DNA of 64,000 bases from Shewanella saliphila (GCF_014648295.1 NZ_BMQV01000010.1:39346-103345), one strand, 5' to 3'; positions 17,664 to 27,569 are shown, counted from the first letter of the stretch. Numbers and translations: made by a program. Notes: a model not told the origin generated them from the sequence alone.

Positions 17664-18799
17664 CCTCTGTTACAGGTAAAAAAGTGTTCAGTATCAGTGT
17701 AGTCACAATGGCCTTTGCCACTTTGTTATTTGCCTGCTCTCCTGCGCAAGAGGCCCATGAACCATCAACAACTATCAGTAACATGTCAGCACAATCATCG
17801 GCTGGCTACAGTGACGTTGTACAAGGTAAGGTTTTGCAGTTTCCACGCGATCATTTAGCCCACAATGATTACAAAATTGAATGGTGGTATCTAACCGCAA
17901 ATTTAACCACCAGCAAAGGTGAAGATGTCGGCGTACAGTGGACTCAATTTAGGATCGGCATGACGCCGCCAACCGAGCAACTGGCAACAACTGAAAACGA
18001 CTGGAGCAGTAATCAACTTTACATGGCCCATGCTGCTGTCACATCAAAAGATGCTCACCTTACGGCTGAAAAATGGTCACGGGCACACCCCAAACTTGCC
18101 AGTGTCAGCCCTTCTCCCTTTACCGTGCACCTGCAAAACTGGCAATGGCAAAGTCAGTCTGATGATCTGTTTCCGGCAACATTAACGGTCAACAACCCGG
18201 CATTTCATTATCAGCTGCAACTCACTAGCCAACAGCCTGTGCAATTACAAGGCGATAGTGGCTACAGCAGTAAAAGTGCCGATCAGGCTGTCGCCTCATA
18301 TTATTACAGCCAACCCTTTATTGATGTGACAGGAGAGATAACTCGCCATGGCGTCACCGAAAAAGTCAGCGGTAAAGCCTGGTTAGATAGGGAGTGGAGC
18401 TCGCAATTTCTCACTAAAGCGCAACAAGGATGGGACTGGTTTTCACTTAGGTTAAATGACGGATCAACCTTAATGGCCTTTAGGTTGCGTGGCGACACAG
18501 AGCAAGATCATTTCTACAGTGCTAGACGTATGTATGCCGACGGTAGCGGCCGTAATATCAACAGTCGTGATAATCCAGGCGATATAGATATGCAGCCTAC
18601 ACAGTGGCAACAAACCGCGCTTGGTAAGCATCCCATTGCTTGGCGTATTAGTATAAACAGCGAAGCCATTGACCTGACAACCCAAGCCGTTAACCCCAAT
18701 AGCGACATGCTAGTGTCCACCTCGTACTGGGAAGGCCCCATTAATATTCAAGGTAGCCATCAGGGCCAAGGCTATATGGAGTTAACGGGGTATCGTTAA
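17660..18799 (+). CDS. AttH/carotenoid 1,2-hydratase-like lipoprotein
   Basis: 379 residues. The N terminus is a lipoprotein signal (KK, hydrophobic core, LFAC with the lipidated Cys at 26). The mature part has the double lipocalin-like fold of the AttH/CrtC-like family: FPRDHLAHNDYKIEWWYLTANL (about 60-80), WTQFRIG, then GKAWLDREWSSQFL and GWDWFSLRL in the second half. AttH takes its name from an Agrobacterium attachment gene; CrtC homologues hydrate carotenoids, but no carotenoid genes are here. The conserved neighbours (ABC ATPase, FtsX permease, AttH lipoprotein) suggest a lipid or hydrophobic-molecule handling unit. The start overlaps the permease stop, so expression is translationally coupled. 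Confidence 0.85.
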   Translation: MTSVTGKKVFSISVVTMAFATLLFACSPAQEAHEPSTTISNMSAQSSAGYSDVVQGKVLQFPRDHLAHNDYKIEWWYLTANLTTSKGEDVGVQWTQFRIGMTPPTEQLATTENDWSSNQLYMAHAAVTSKDAHLTAEKWSRAHPKLASVSPSPFTVHLQNWQWQSQSDDLFPATLTVNNPAFHYQLQLTSQQPVQLQGDSGYSSKSADQAVASYYYSQPFIDVTGEITRHGVTEKVSGKAWLDREWSSQFLTKAQQGWDWFSLRLNDGSTLMAFRLRGDTEQDHFYSARRMYADGSGRNINSRDNPGDIDMQPTQWQQTALGKHPIAWRISINSEAIDLTTQAVNPNSDMLVSTSYWEGPINIQGSHQGQGYMELTGYR

Positions 18800-18970
18800 T
18801 TGTAAGGGCTACCTATAAAGAGATTTATATTTACGATTAAAATAAATCGGACAGCCAGATAACCTCAACTGCAACCTGCTGCAATTCTTCAATCGTCGAT
18901 AAAACCCACACCCCATACGCACTAAGCTTTACAAGCCATGTCTAAAACAGGATTGCCCTAATTGTTAAAG

Positions 18971-18986
18971 TGAGATTTACATCACG
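18971..18986 (+). promoter_or_regulatory. Candidate CRP-type site in the nap promoter region
   Basis: TGAGA-TTTACA-TCACG matches the TGTGA-N6-TCACA consensus at eight of ten positions. It lies about 150 bases upstream of napA. In Shewanella, CRP is the main activator of anaerobic respiration genes, which makes the site plausible. Confidence 0.45.
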
Positions 18987-19022
18987 CGAAAAAATGTGAC
19001 CTTGAACAACTATTAACCACTA

Positions 19023-19038
19023 TACCCATTCAGAGGTA
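19023..19038 (+). promoter_or_regulatory. NarP/NarL-type 7-2-7 site upstream of napA
   Basis: TACCCAT-TC-AGAGGTA is an inverted pair of NarL/NarP heptamers with the two-base spacing known to be bound by NarP. A third heptamer TACCCAT follows directly at 19039. It lies about 100 bases before napA, downstream of the CRP-type site. Confidence 0.7.
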
Positions 19039-19134
19039 TACCCATAAAAATAGTAAGGTCTAGACTTATTTTCATCACGTCACCTCCAATGACTATCACG
19101 CACCAAGAACAACATTCTAAGAGTGAGGAACACC

Positions 19135-21618
19135 ATGAGCATAAGCCGTCGCGAGTTTTTAAAAGCCAACGCCGCTGCCGCAGCAGCATCGGCTGTGGGT
19201 ATCGCTATTCCAATTAATATGGTTCACGCCGCAGAAGGCAAAACAGACATTAAATGGGATAAAGCCCCATGTCGTTTTTGTGGTGTCGGCTGTAGCGTAT
19301 TAGTTGGTACCAAAAATGGCAAAGTTGTTGCCACTAAAGGCGACCCAGAAAGCCCAGTCAATAAAGGCCTAAATTGTATTAAAGGGTACTTCTTATCAAA
19401 AATCATGTACGGCAAAGACCGTCTAACAACGCCATTGCTTAGAATGAAAGATGGTAAATACGACAAAGAAGGTGACTTTACTCCTGTCAGCTGGGATGTC
19501 GCATTCGACACCATGGCTGATAAATGGAAAGCCAGTATTGCCAAAAAAGGCCCAACTTCAGTAGGTATGTTCGGTTCAGGTCAATGGACAGTTTGGGAAG
19601 GTTACGCAGCATCAAAATTACATAAAGCAGGCTTTTTAACCAATAACATCGACCCTAACGCACGTCACTGTATGGCATCTGCGGTAGGTGGATTTATGCG
19701 TACCTTTGGTATTGATGAACCAATGGGTTGTTACGACGATATTGAAGCCGGTGACAACTTTGTGCTTTGGGGCGCTAACATGGCAGAAATGCACCCAATT
19801 TTATGGGCTCGCTTAACTGACCGTCGTTTAAGCCATAAAGACGCCAAAGTACATGTGTTATCAACCTATGAAAACCGCAGCTTCGACCTTGCTGATAACC
19901 CAATGATTTTTAAACCACAAACTGACCTTGTGATTTTAAACTTTATTGCTAACTACATTATTCAAAACAATGCGGTAAACAAAGACTTTGTTAGCAAACA
20001 TACTAACTTTGCCCTTGGTGTAACAGATATTGGTTATGGTTTACGTCCGGAGCACCCATTAGAGAAGAAAGCGAAAAACTCTGGTAACGGTGGCTCTAAA
20101 CCCATTAGTTTTGAAGAATATACCAAGTTTGTGAGCACTTATACGGCTGAATACGCCTCAGAAATGAGTGGTGTTCCGGTTGAAAACCTCATTACGCTAG
20201 CCAAAGTTTATGCCGACCCTAAGCAGAAAGTCATGAGCTTATGGACCATGGGTATTAACCAGCATACTCGTGGTGTGTGGGCAAACAACATGCTTTACAA
20301 CATCCACCTATTAACCGGTAAAATTGCCACCCCAGGTAATAGTCCATTCTCGTTAACAGGTCAGCCATCAGCTTGTGGTACTGCACGTGAAGTCGGTACA
20401 TTTGCTCACCGCTTACCTGCTGACATGGTCGTTAAAAATCCTAAGCACCGTGAACTTACCGAAAAACTTTGGCAATTGCCTGCAGGCACAATTCCACCTA
20501 AGCCGGGTTATCACGCCGTGCTGCAAAGCCGTATGTTAAAAGATGGCAAATTAAATTGTTACTGGACCATGTGTACCAACAACATGCAAGCCGGCCCAAA
20601 TATTAACGATGAGATTTACCCTGGTTTCCGTAACCCAGAAAACTTTATTGTTGTGTCAGATCCATACCCAACCGTCAGTGCTATGGCTGCCGACCTAATT
20701 TTACCAACCGCAATGTGGGTTGAAAAAGAAGGGGCATACGGTAACGCTGAGCGTCGTACTCATATGTGGCATCAACAAGTTAAACCACCAGAAGGCGCTA
20801 AATCTGATTTATGGCAGCTAGTTGAGTTTTCAAAACGCTTTAAAGTGTCAGAAGTATGGCCAGCTGAGTTAATCGCCAAGCAACCAGATGTTGCTGATAA
20901 AACCTTATACGACGTGTTGTTTGCTAACGGTGAAGTCAACAAGTATCCGGCTGAACAATGTAAAGGCGCATACAACGACGAAAGCGAACACTTCGGTTTC
21001 TATCTGCAAAAAGGTTTATTCGAAGAATATGCCAAATTTGGTCGCGGCCACGCTCATGATTTAGATGCCTTCGACAATTACCATGAAAACCGTGGTAAAC
21101 GCTGGCCTGTCATTAACGGTAAAGAAACCTTACGCCGCTTTGTTGAAGGTAGCGATCCTTATGTTAAAGCTGGCGAAGGCTTTAACTTCTACGGTAAACC
21201 TGATGGTCGAGCAGTTATTTTTGCCCTGCCTTACGAGCCAGCCGCAGAAGAACCAAACAAAGAATTCGACCTATGGATGTCAACAGGCCGTGTACTAGAA
21301 CATTGGCACACTGGTTCAATGACTGCCCGCGTACCTGAGCTGCAACGCGCTTATTCTGATGCTCAAATCTTTATGCACCCAGAAGATGCAAAATCACGTG
21401 GCTTAAAACGTGGTGACGAAGTTGTTGTTGCCTCTCCACGTGGTGAAGTTAAAACACGTGTTGAAACTAAAGGCCGTAACAAGCCACCTCAAGGCGTAGT
21501 ATTTATGCCGTTCTTTGATGCGCGCCAATTAGTCAACAAACTGATACTCGATGCAACTGACCCGCTGTCAAAAGAGACAGACTTCAAGAAGTGTCCAGTA
21601 AAAGTCATGAAGGCTTAA
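19135..21618 (+). CDS. napA: Periplasmic nitrate reductase catalytic subunit NapA
   Basis: 827 residues, the usual length. Reduces nitrate to nitrite in the periplasm with a bis-molybdopterin guanine dinucleotide Mo centre. The Tat signal has SRREFLK (residues 3-9). The [4Fe-4S] cluster Cys residues are C46, C49, C53 (CRFCGVGC) and C81 (GLNC). The Mo-ligating Cys is C179 in RHCMAS. Start: the ATG at 19135 follows GAGG by seven bases; the frame also opens at a GTG at 19123, but that lies on top of the ribosome site. It is the first gene of napAGHB. The neighbour set (G and H instead of C, no E or F) matches the Shewanella nap-beta type. Confidence 0.96.
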   Translation: MSISRREFLKANAAAAAASAVGIAIPINMVHAAEGKTDIKWDKAPCRFCGVGCSVLVGTKNGKVVATKGDPESPVNKGLNCIKGYFLSKIMYGKDRLTTPLLRMKDGKYDKEGDFTPVSWDVAFDTMADKWKASIAKKGPTSVGMFGSGQWTVWEGYAASKLHKAGFLTNNIDPNARHCMASAVGGFMRTFGIDEPMGCYDDIEAGDNFVLWGANMAEMHPILWARLTDRRLSHKDAKVHVLSTYENRSFDLADNPMIFKPQTDLVILNFIANYIIQNNAVNKDFVSKHTNFALGVTDIGYGLRPEHPLEKKAKNSGNGGSKPISFEEYTKFVSTYTAEYASEMSGVPVENLITLAKVYADPKQKVMSLWTMGINQHTRGVWANNMLYNIHLLTGKIATPGNSPFSLTGQPSACGTAREVGTFAHRLPADMVVKNPKHRELTEKLWQLPAGTIPPKPGYHAVLQSRMLKDGKLNCYWTMCTNNMQAGPNINDEIYPGFRNPENFIVVSDPYPTVSAMAADLILPTAMWVEKEGAYGNAERRTHMWHQQVKPPEGAKSDLWQLVEFSKRFKVSEVWPAELIAKQPDVADKTLYDVLFANGEVNKYPAEQCKGAYNDESEHFGFYLQKGLFEEYAKFGRGHAHDLDAFDNYHENRGKRWPVINGKETLRRFVEGSDPYVKAGEGFNFYGKPDGRAVIFALPYEPAAEEPNKEFDLWMSTGRVLEHWHTGSMTARVPELQRAYSDAQIFMHPEDAKSRGLKRGDEVVVASPRGEVKTRVETKGRNKPPQGVVFMPFFDARQLVNKLILDATDPLSKETDFKKCPVKVMKA

Positions 21619-21652
21619 TTAATAGTTAAGTGCATAAACGGAAAGTCATGTT

Positions 21653-22387
21653 ATGAGCAAAGCCAATAGCAAATTAGGAAGTGTTAACGGTGTAAACCGT
21701 AGGCAGTTTCTGGCCACCACGGCAAAAGCCAGTTGTGTGATGGGTATGGCCGGATTGGGGTTAACAACTGTTGCCACTCAATCTAGCCAACTTGACCCAT
21801 TTGCTATTCGCCCGCCTGGTGCATTGGCAGAAGACGATTTTCTCTCAGCGTGTGTTCGCTGCGGTTTGTGCGTAGAGGCTTGCCCCTACGACACCCTTAA
21901 ACTGGCTCGCTGGTTTGACGGGGCGGCAACCGGCACACCTTATTTTACTGCGCGTAGCATTCCATGTGAAATGTGCGATGACATCCCTTGTGTCAAAGCT
22001 TGCCCTAGCGGTTCGCTTGAACACAAGTTAGACAACATCGACGACGCAAAAATGGGGATTGCGGTTCTCATTGATGAGAAAAATTGCCTTAATTATCGAG
22101 GTTTACGCTGTGATGTTTGTTATCGGGTTTGCCCATTAATAGATAAAGCCATCACATTAGAGCTGCAACGTAATGAAAAAAGCGGTCACCATGCAATGTT
22201 TTTACCCACTATCAACCCAGATGTATGTACGGGATGTGGCAAATGTGAGCATGCCTGCGTGACAGAACAAGCAGTGATAAAAGTATTACCAAGCCACATA
22301 GCACTGGGTAAGTCGGCCGCTCATGATACTTACCAACACACCGAAGAAACCACACTTGAGATGTTAAATAGGGGGCTGTCTTTATGA
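21653..22387 (+). CDS. napG: Ferredoxin-type protein NapG
   Basis: 244 residues. A Tat signal (RRQFLATT, about 19-26) shows export to the periplasmic side. Four Cys clusters for [4Fe-4S] centres follow: CVRCGLCVEACP, CEMCDDIPCVKACP, CDVCYRVCP and CTGCGKCEHAC. NapG works with NapH to pass electrons from the quinol pool to NapB/NapA. The gene starts 35 bases after napA and its stop overlaps the napH start by four bases (ATGA), so the two are coupled. Confidence 0.95.
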   Translation: MSKANSKLGSVNGVNRRQFLATTAKASCVMGMAGLGLTTVATQSSQLDPFAIRPPGALAEDDFLSACVRCGLCVEACPYDTLKLARWFDGAATGTPYFTARSIPCEMCDDIPCVKACPSGSLEHKLDNIDDAKMGIAVLIDEKNCLNYRGLRCDVCYRVCPLIDKAITLELQRNEKSGHHAMFLPTINPDVCTGCGKCEHACVTEQAVIKVLPSHIALGKSAAHDTYQHTEETTLEMLNRGLSL

Positions 22388-23298
22388 GCAATCAACATCG
22401 TTCAGCCTCTAAATCAACCACACGCTTTGGCCATGCCGCTGTGACAGAATTAGGATGGTGGCGTGCTCATCGTTTTCTTCTTCTGCGCAGATTGTCGCAA
22501 CTTAGCGTGCTGAGCTTATTTGCCATTGGCCCTTTTTTAGGTTTATGGCTTTTTAAAGGCAATCTCTCAAGCAGTTTATTACTGGACACTATTCCATTAA
22601 GTGACCCATTAGCCACATTACAAGTGCTGATGAGCGGCCACTGGCCAGATCTAAGCTTATTACTCGGCGCCGTTATCGTAGTAGGGATCTATGCTCTACT
22701 GGGTGGCAGAGTATTTTGCAGCTGGGTATGTCCAGTTAATATCATCACAGATTTAGCCAGCTGGACGAGGCGTAGATTATCTCTACCTCGTACTAGTGAA
22801 ATACCGCAAAATCTGCGCTACTACATGCTAGCATTTGTGTTGATATTACCTATCCTGACAGGTTTTACGGTTTGGGAATGGTTGAACCCAGTACCCATCG
22901 TCTATCGTGCACTATTATTTGGTGCAGGGAGTGGATTATGGATATTGGCAGTGATTTTTTTGCTCGACACCTTTGTGGTTGAACGAGCATGGTGTAGCCA
23001 TTTATGCCCGACAGGTGCGTTATTTTCGCTGATAGGTAAAGTTAGCCCAGTAAAAATAGCTGCCGTAAGGGCTGATGCATGCGACAACTGTATGGACTGT
23101 TTTACTGTTTGCCCTGAGCGCCAGGTACTAAAACCTGTGCTTAAAAAAGGCAGTACTCAACCCTTTATATTAAACAGTGACTGCACGCTTTGTGGCCGTT
23201 GTATTGATGTTTGTGCACCGCGCGTATTCCAATATAAAAACCGATTTAATTCAAAATACTCGAACAGAATTCCTCTTAAGGTGGAGAACAAGTTATGA
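22384..23298 (+). CDS. napH: Quinol dehydrogenase membrane component NapH
   Basis: 304 residues. Four hydrophobic helices (about 33-53, 84-104, 146-166, 180-200) alternate with two CxxxCP motifs (CSWVCPVN and CSHLCPTG) that are characteristic of NapH. The C-terminal cytoplasmic part has two ferredoxin clusters, CDNCMDCFTVCP and CTLCGRCIDVC. It takes electrons from quinol and delivers them with NapG. Both ends overlap neighbours by four bases (ATGA), giving a translationally coupled G-H-B series. Confidence 0.95.
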   Translation: MSNQHRSASKSTTRFGHAAVTELGWWRAHRFLLLRRLSQLSVLSLFAIGPFLGLWLFKGNLSSSLLLDTIPLSDPLATLQVLMSGHWPDLSLLLGAVIVVGIYALLGGRVFCSWVCPVNIITDLASWTRRRLSLPRTSEIPQNLRYYMLAFVLILPILTGFTVWEWLNPVPIVYRALLFGAGSGLWILAVIFLLDTFVVERAWCSHLCPTGALFSLIGKVSPVKIAAVRADACDNCMDCFTVCPERQVLKPVLKKGSTQPFILNSDCTLCGRCIDVCAPRVFQYKNRFNSKYSNRIPLKVENKL

Positions 23299-23720
23299 AA
23301 AAATTAATCACTTTAGCAGCCGTAATGCTAGCGATTAGCGCTTACTCAGGTCAACAAGCACATGCCAATCCAGATCCGGTAAAATTATCGTCTCTTGCAG
23401 GTGACTCGCAAGTAACAGATGTACGCCCTGCAGACGAAATGCCAGTTTACCCAAAACGTGGCACAGCGGTAGAACGTACTTTTGTACATCAACCACCGAT
23501 TATTCCGCATAAAGCGACCTACTCAATCAGTACTGATAAAAATGGTTGTTTAAGCTGCCACAGTTGGGACAAGGCCAAGCGCATGAAAGCGACACCAGTT
23601 GATACATCGCACGTGATGGACGACAAGGGTACTGTAAAAGGTATGTATTACTTCTGCGATCAGTGCCATGTACCTCAAGCTGAAAATAAACAGCAACTGG
23701 TAGAAAACACCTTTAATTAG
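23295..23720 (+). CDS. napB: Periplasmic nitrate reductase dihaem cytochrome c subunit NapB
   Basis: 141 residues. A cleavable signal (residues 1-24, ending AHA) exports it. Two haem-binding motifs are visible: CLSCH (C85, C88, H89) and CDQCH (C121, C124, H125), the two-haem layout of NapB. PPIIPHKA upstream contains a probable distal haem ligand His. It receives electrons from NapGH and passes them to NapA. It is the last gene of the operon and is followed by a terminator. Confidence 0.96.
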   Translation: MKKLITLAAVMLAISAYSGQQAHANPDPVKLSSLAGDSQVTDVRPADEMPVYPKRGTAVERTFVHQPPIIPHKATYSISTDKNGCLSCHSWDKAKRMKATPVDTSHVMDDKGTVKGMYYFCDQCHVPQAENKQQLVENTFN

Positions 23721-23748
23721 TCTGCTTCCCCCCCCCGATTAAGACCTT

Positions 23749-23775
23749 ACCGCTTGCTTGCAAGCGGTTTTTTTA
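23749..23775 (+). terminator. Rho-independent terminator of napAGHB
   Basis: ACCGCTTG, loop CTTG, CAAGCGGT, then T7. A run of nine C at 23728-23736 lies between the napB stop and the hairpin. Confidence 0.92.
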
Positions 23776-23805
23776 TCTTTACGGTTTATTAAATAATACC
23801 CAATA

Positions 23806-23827
23806 AAAAACCCAGCTTATGCTGGGT
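23806..23827 (-). terminator. Rho-independent terminator of the 50-residue gene
   Basis: On the minus strand AACCCAGC, loop ATAA, GCTGGGTT, then T6. It overlaps the stop codon of the small gene. Confidence 0.88.
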
Positions 23828-23969
23828 TTATTGTTTGTTGCGCTTGTTGAGTTACCGGTGAACTCGATTCAGCAACACTTGCTGTGTTATTCGGTGCTTG
23901 GTTTTCTTGTTCCATTGGCATCGCTGCTTGCCACAATGCGCCTACCCATAAACTTGATGTTGTTTTCAT
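23817..23969 (-). CDS. Small 50-residue protein, function unknown
   Basis: A short open frame missed by usual length cut-offs. It encodes MKTTSSLWVG at the N terminus and a Gln/Asn/Ser-rich remainder ending QQTINPA. Support: GGAG eight bases before the ATG, a strong intrinsic terminator overlapping the stop codon, and head-to-head placement with the LysR gene at 24064, the usual position of a LysR target. The N terminus (Lys then hydrophobic and small residues) may be a weak membrane or signal segment, but it lacks a long hydrophobic core. I recognise no family. A non-coding RNA from the same promoter and terminator is the alternative. Confidence 0.6.
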   Translation of the reverse strand: MKTTSSLWVGALWQAAMPMEQENQAPNNTASVAESSSPVTQQAQQTINPA

Positions 23970-24063
23970 GATGATTACTCCGTTTCTGTTAACAAGTTCA
24001 AAGTAATAGATTGTGGTTTATCAGTAAAATGAATAATTAGCCTTTACTCGATTCCAAAAACGC

Positions 24064-24954
24064 ATGAACATACCAATCAAGAGCTTACGCTGTTTTCTCA
24101 CTGTTGTAGAAACAGAAAACTTTACCAGAGCCGCGCAAAAGTGCTTTATGACTCAACCCACATTGAGCAAAATTATTCAGCGTATAGAAGACAATATTGG
24201 CGAGCAATTGCTGATCCGCAATAATCAAAGTGTCGAACTGACTCAAGCCGGTCGTATTTTTGCCCAAAGTGCGCAAGAGATATTAGGCCACTGGCATCGT
24301 CTACAAGAAGACATGAGTAATTTACGTGGGCTAAAGTCAGGTGAGCTGCGCCTCGGTGTATGCCCAATGATGAGCAGTCTTATTATTGGCCTACTGACAC
24401 AATTTAGGCAAAAATACCCTGGTATCTCAGTACAAATGTACGAATACGGAGGTTTTGGCTGCGAAAAGGCGTTAATCAATAATAGCCTTGATATCGCGTT
24501 CACCGCACTGCCAACAACCCATAAGCATGAGTTAGCGAATCAACCATTAACTAAGTATCCATTACTGGCCTGCTTACCTGAAGGGCACCCATTGACGCAT
24601 AAAACTCATATCACCTGGCAAGACTTTAAGGCATACCCATTTATTTTATATAACGAGGACTTCTCGTTAGCCAAATTGATTAATCGACTTAGCCGCAAAG
24701 CAGGGGTTCAGCTCAATATTGCCTTTCGAAGTGGTCAATGGGATTTCTTAGCGGCGATGGTTGAGGCCAATATGGGGGTAGCCATATTACCAGAGCCGAT
24801 ATGCCAGCGCTTAACCACCAGTAAACTGGTTTTCAAACCAATGAAGCCCGCCATGACATGGGATCTTGCACTAATATGGCGTCAAAACCTACCGCTAACG
24901 CCACCTGCTCAAGCATTGTTAACCCTCAGTAGCGCTGATAGTAATCGGCTGTAA
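24064..24954 (+). CDS. LysR-family transcriptional regulator
   Basis: 296 residues. The N-terminal winged helix-turn-helix is canonical: LRCFLTVVETENFTRAAQ, MTQPTLSKIIQRIEDNIG and LLIRNNQSVELTQAG (residues 7-65). The effector-binding domain (about 90-290) contains LRLGVCPMMSS and AAMVEANMGVAILPEP. It is divergent from the 50-residue gene, with a 94-base shared promoter, so that gene is a candidate target. It also lies just downstream of the nap operon, but a terminator separates them. No ligand can be assigned. Confidence 0.9.
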   Translation: MNIPIKSLRCFLTVVETENFTRAAQKCFMTQPTLSKIIQRIEDNIGEQLLIRNNQSVELTQAGRIFAQSAQEILGHWHRLQEDMSNLRGLKSGELRLGVCPMMSSLIIGLLTQFRQKYPGISVQMYEYGGFGCEKALINNSLDIAFTALPTTHKHELANQPLTKYPLLACLPEGHPLTHKTHITWQDFKAYPFILYNEDFSLAKLINRLSRKAGVQLNIAFRSGQWDFLAAMVEANMGVAILPEPICQRLTTSKLVFKPMKPAMTWDLALIWRQNLPLTPPAQALLTLSSADSNRL

Positions 24955-25085
24955 TACCAATGCATGACACCAATACGCATGATACTAATCCGCATTAGCA
25001 TTGCGCCTTTTGCGAAAATGCCAGGATTTGGTACTAGCTTAGCAAACACTATCAGCGTAGCTTCAAACCGCTTATTTCAGGCATA

Positions 25086-25114
25086 AAAAAACCGCTGCCT
25101 AGGCAACGGTTTTT
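25086..25114 (-). terminator. Rho-independent terminator of fusA2
   Basis: On the minus strand AAAAACCGTTGCCT pairs with AGGCAGCGGTTTTT (one mismatch), continuing into further T. It lies 18 bases after the fusA2 stop. Confidence 0.9.
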
Positions 25115-25131
25115 ATTAGTGCAGTTAAGAA

Positions 25132-27225
25132 TTACTTCTTAGCTTCTTCTGCTTTACGCTCTTTAACTTGAGCAATAACTTTTTCAGAAACACTATTAGG
25201 ACATGGAGAGTAGTGAGCAAATTCCATAGAGAATTGGCCACGACCTGAAGTCATAGTACGTAGTGAACCGATGTAACCGAACATTTCTGATAACGGTACG
25301 TCAGCTTTAATACGAACACCAGTCACACCAGCCATTTGGTCTTTGATCATACCACGACGACGGTTTAAGTCACCGATAACATCACCAACGTTGTCATCTG
25401 GGCTGAATACGTCAACGTTCATGATAGGCTCAAGAAGTTGCGCACCGGCTTTAGGCATAGACTGACGGAATGCACCTTTAGCAGCAATTTCGAACGCGAT
25501 AGCTGACGAGTCAACTGCGTGGAAAGCACCGTCAGTTAGTTCTAGCTCAACGTCTAACACAGGGAAACCAGCAACAGTACCGGTGTTCATCATGCTAGCG
25601 AAACCTTTCTCAACTGCAGGCCAGAATTCTTTAGGTACGTTACCACCAACAACTGATGATTTGAACGTGAAGCCAGTGTTTTGCTCACCAGGGCGGATAA
25701 TATAGTCAATCTTACCAAACTGACCAGAACCACCAGACTGCTTCTTATGCGTGTAGCTATCTTCAGTAACTTTAGTGATAGTTTCACGGTAAGCAACTTG
25801 AGGTTCACCAACAATTAAGTCTACACCGTAAGTACGCTTAAGGATGTCTACTTTAATGTCTAAGTGAAGCTCACCCATACCCTTAAGGATGGTTTCGCCT
25901 GAATCTTCGTCAGTTTCTACACGGAAAGATGGATCTTCTGCAATCATTTTACCGATAGCGATACCCATTTTCTCACTGCCGCCTTTATCTTTTGGCGCTA
26001 CAGCGATAGAGATTACTGGCTCTGGGAATACCATTGCTTCAAGAGTACAAGGATGTTTAACATCACATAAAGTGTGACCAGTTTGAACATTCTTCATACC
26101 AACGATAGCGATAATGTCACCAGCTTGTGCTGAATCTAATTCGTTACGCTCATCTGCTTGCATCTCAACCATACGGCCAACACGCTCAGTTTTACCAGTA
26201 GCAGAGTTAAGGATGGTGTCACCCTTCTTGATACGGCCTGAGTAGATACGTACGAATGTTAATGCACCAAAACGGTCATCCATAATCTTGAATGCTAATG
26301 CTTTTAATGGCGCATCAGGATCAACGATTGCGAATTCACCTGTTTCGTTACCTTCTTCGTCAGTTAATGGTTGTGGATCAACCTCAACTGGATCTGGTAG
26401 GTAATCAACAACTGCGTCTAATAATAACTGCATACCTTTGTTTTTGAATGCGCTACCACAGTATGTTGGGAAGAATGCCATTGTACGAGTACCGGCGCGG
26501 ATACAACGCTTGATGTCTTCCATTGATGGCTCTGTACCATCCATGTAAGCTTCCATAATGTCATCGTCTTGCTCTACAGCAGTTTCGATTAACATTTCAC
26601 GGTATTCTTCAACTAAGTCAACCATGTCCGCAGGAACATCTTCGATTTTGTAGTTTTCAGCTTGTCCAGTTTCGTCCCATACCCACGCTTTGCGAGTTAA
26701 TAGATCAACAACACCTGTAAATTGGTCTTCGATACCAATTGGTAGAACCATAACCAGTGGGTTAGCCGCTAAAACGTCTTTAGTTTGCTTAACAACACGT
26801 AAGAAGTCAGCACCCATACGGTCTAACTTGTTTACGAAGATGATACGCGAAACTTCAGAATCGTTAGCATAACGCCAGTTAGTTTCAGACTGTGGCTCTA
26901 CGCCGCCTGAACCACAGAATACACCGATACCGCCATCAAGTACTTTAAGAGAACGATAAACTTCAACTGTGAAGTCAACGTGGCCTGGGGTGTCGATAAC
27001 GTTGAAACGGTGATCGTTCCAGAAACAGCTTACCGCTGCTGACTGGATGGTAATACCGCGCTCAGCTTCCTGTTCCATGAAGTCAGTGGTTGATTCACCA
27101 TCATGTACTTCACCGATCTTATGGATCTTACCGGTTAGCTTAAGGATACGCTCGGTGGTCGTGGTTTTACCCGCGTCAACGTGAGCGAAGATACCAATGT
27201 TTCTGTATTTGGATAATTCGGTCAT
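25132..27225 (-). CDS. fusA: Elongation factor G, second-copy type
   Basis: 697 residues, full length. The GTPase motifs are intact: [14 protein letters not shown] (G1, about 15-28), [16 protein letters not shown] (G3) and [10 protein letters not shown] (G4). The other EF-G domains follow, with GMGELHLDI in domain III and the domain IV loop ([11 protein letters not shown]). It catalyses ribosome translocation and, with RRF, recycling. The location outside an str operon (no rpsL, rpsG or tuf here) suggests it is the paralogue often called fusA2 in Shewanella and Vibrio relatives. It is a single-gene unit with its own terminator. Confidence 0.93.
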   Translation of the reverse strand: MTELSKYRNIGIFAHVDAGKTTTTERILKLTGKIHKIGEVHDGESTTDFMEQEAERGITIQSAAVSCFWNDHRFNVIDTPGHVDFTVEVYRSLKVLDGGIGVFCGSGGVEPQSETNWRYANDSEVSRIIFVNKLDRMGADFLRVVKQTKDVLAANPLVMVLPIGIEDQFTGVVDLLTRKAWVWDETGQAENYKIEDVPADMVDLVEEYREMLIETAVEQDDDIMEAYMDGTEPSMEDIKRCIRAGTRTMAFFPTYCGSAFKNKGMQLLLDAVVDYLPDPVEVDPQPLTDEEGNETGEFAIVDPDAPLKALAFKIMDDRFGALTFVRIYSGRIKKGDTILNSATGKTERVGRMVEMQADERNELDSAQAGDIIAIVGMKNVQTGHTLCDVKHPCTLEAMVFPEPVISIAVAPKDKGGSEKMGIAIGKMIAEDPSFRVETDEDSGETILKGMGELHLDIKVDILKRTYGVDLIVGEPQVAYRETITKVTEDSYTHKKQSGGSGQFGKIDYIIRPGEQNTGFTFKSSVVGGNVPKEFWPAVEKGFASMMNTGTVAGFPVLDVELELTDGAFHAVDSSAIAFEIAAKGAFRQSMPKAGAQLLEPIMNVDVFSPDDNVGDVIGDLNRRRGMIKDQMAGVTGVRIKADVPLSEMFGYIGSLRTMTSGRGQFSMEFAHYSPCPNSVSEKVIAQVKERKAEEAKK

Positions 27226-27569
27226 GATTCAACTTTAATGATTAGTTTAAGAAGTAGACGGAGCATGCGAAAAAAACCGACACACCGCACATCAGGTTAT
27301 TAAGGCGCATATTGTAAATTGGAACCTTGCTGGGCGCAAATGGCAGTTGCAATATTTATTTGTTTTTATCATAAAAAACACAAAAAAAGTGCAGTTATTT
27401 TCTATAAAACAATAGATTAAAAAATAATAGTTTATTTTTTAATCTATTGAATTTTTATGCTTTAAAACAATAAAAATGACCATTTAGGCTAAAATCAGCT
27501 TAATTATCGCTAATCCCACTAAAATAATACTGTGATTTTGATAAAACTTCGTTGCGGTTAGTGCGCAAG
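27226..27569. other. AT-rich spacer between the diguanylate cyclase gene and fusA2
   Basis: 344 bases holding the fusA2 promoter and a long AT-only hairpin (27410-27449). No open frame with a ribosome site is seen. Confidence 0.5.
27410..27449. repeat. 18-base-pair AT-rich perfect inverted repeat
   Basis: CAATAGATTAAAAAATAA, loop TAGT, then the exact reverse complement. It lies 120 bases after the diguanylate cyclase stop and 185 bases before fusA2, both minus strand. It could end the upstream transcript or be an operator or melting element. Confidence 0.6.

Larger units (their letters stand above)
18800..19134 (+). other. nap upstream region without napD
   Basis: Where napD normally precedes napA, this 335-base stretch holds no open frame of useful length, only the CRP-type and NarP-type sites and an AT-rich promoter-like segment. 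napD must be elsewhere or missing. Confidence 0.6.

Noticed and set aside
24955..25060. Possible degenerate copy of the hairpin repeat
   Set aside because: Only short similarity to the tail (ATCCGCATTA); no GCGT/ACGC inner stem or GTTGTTC loop.
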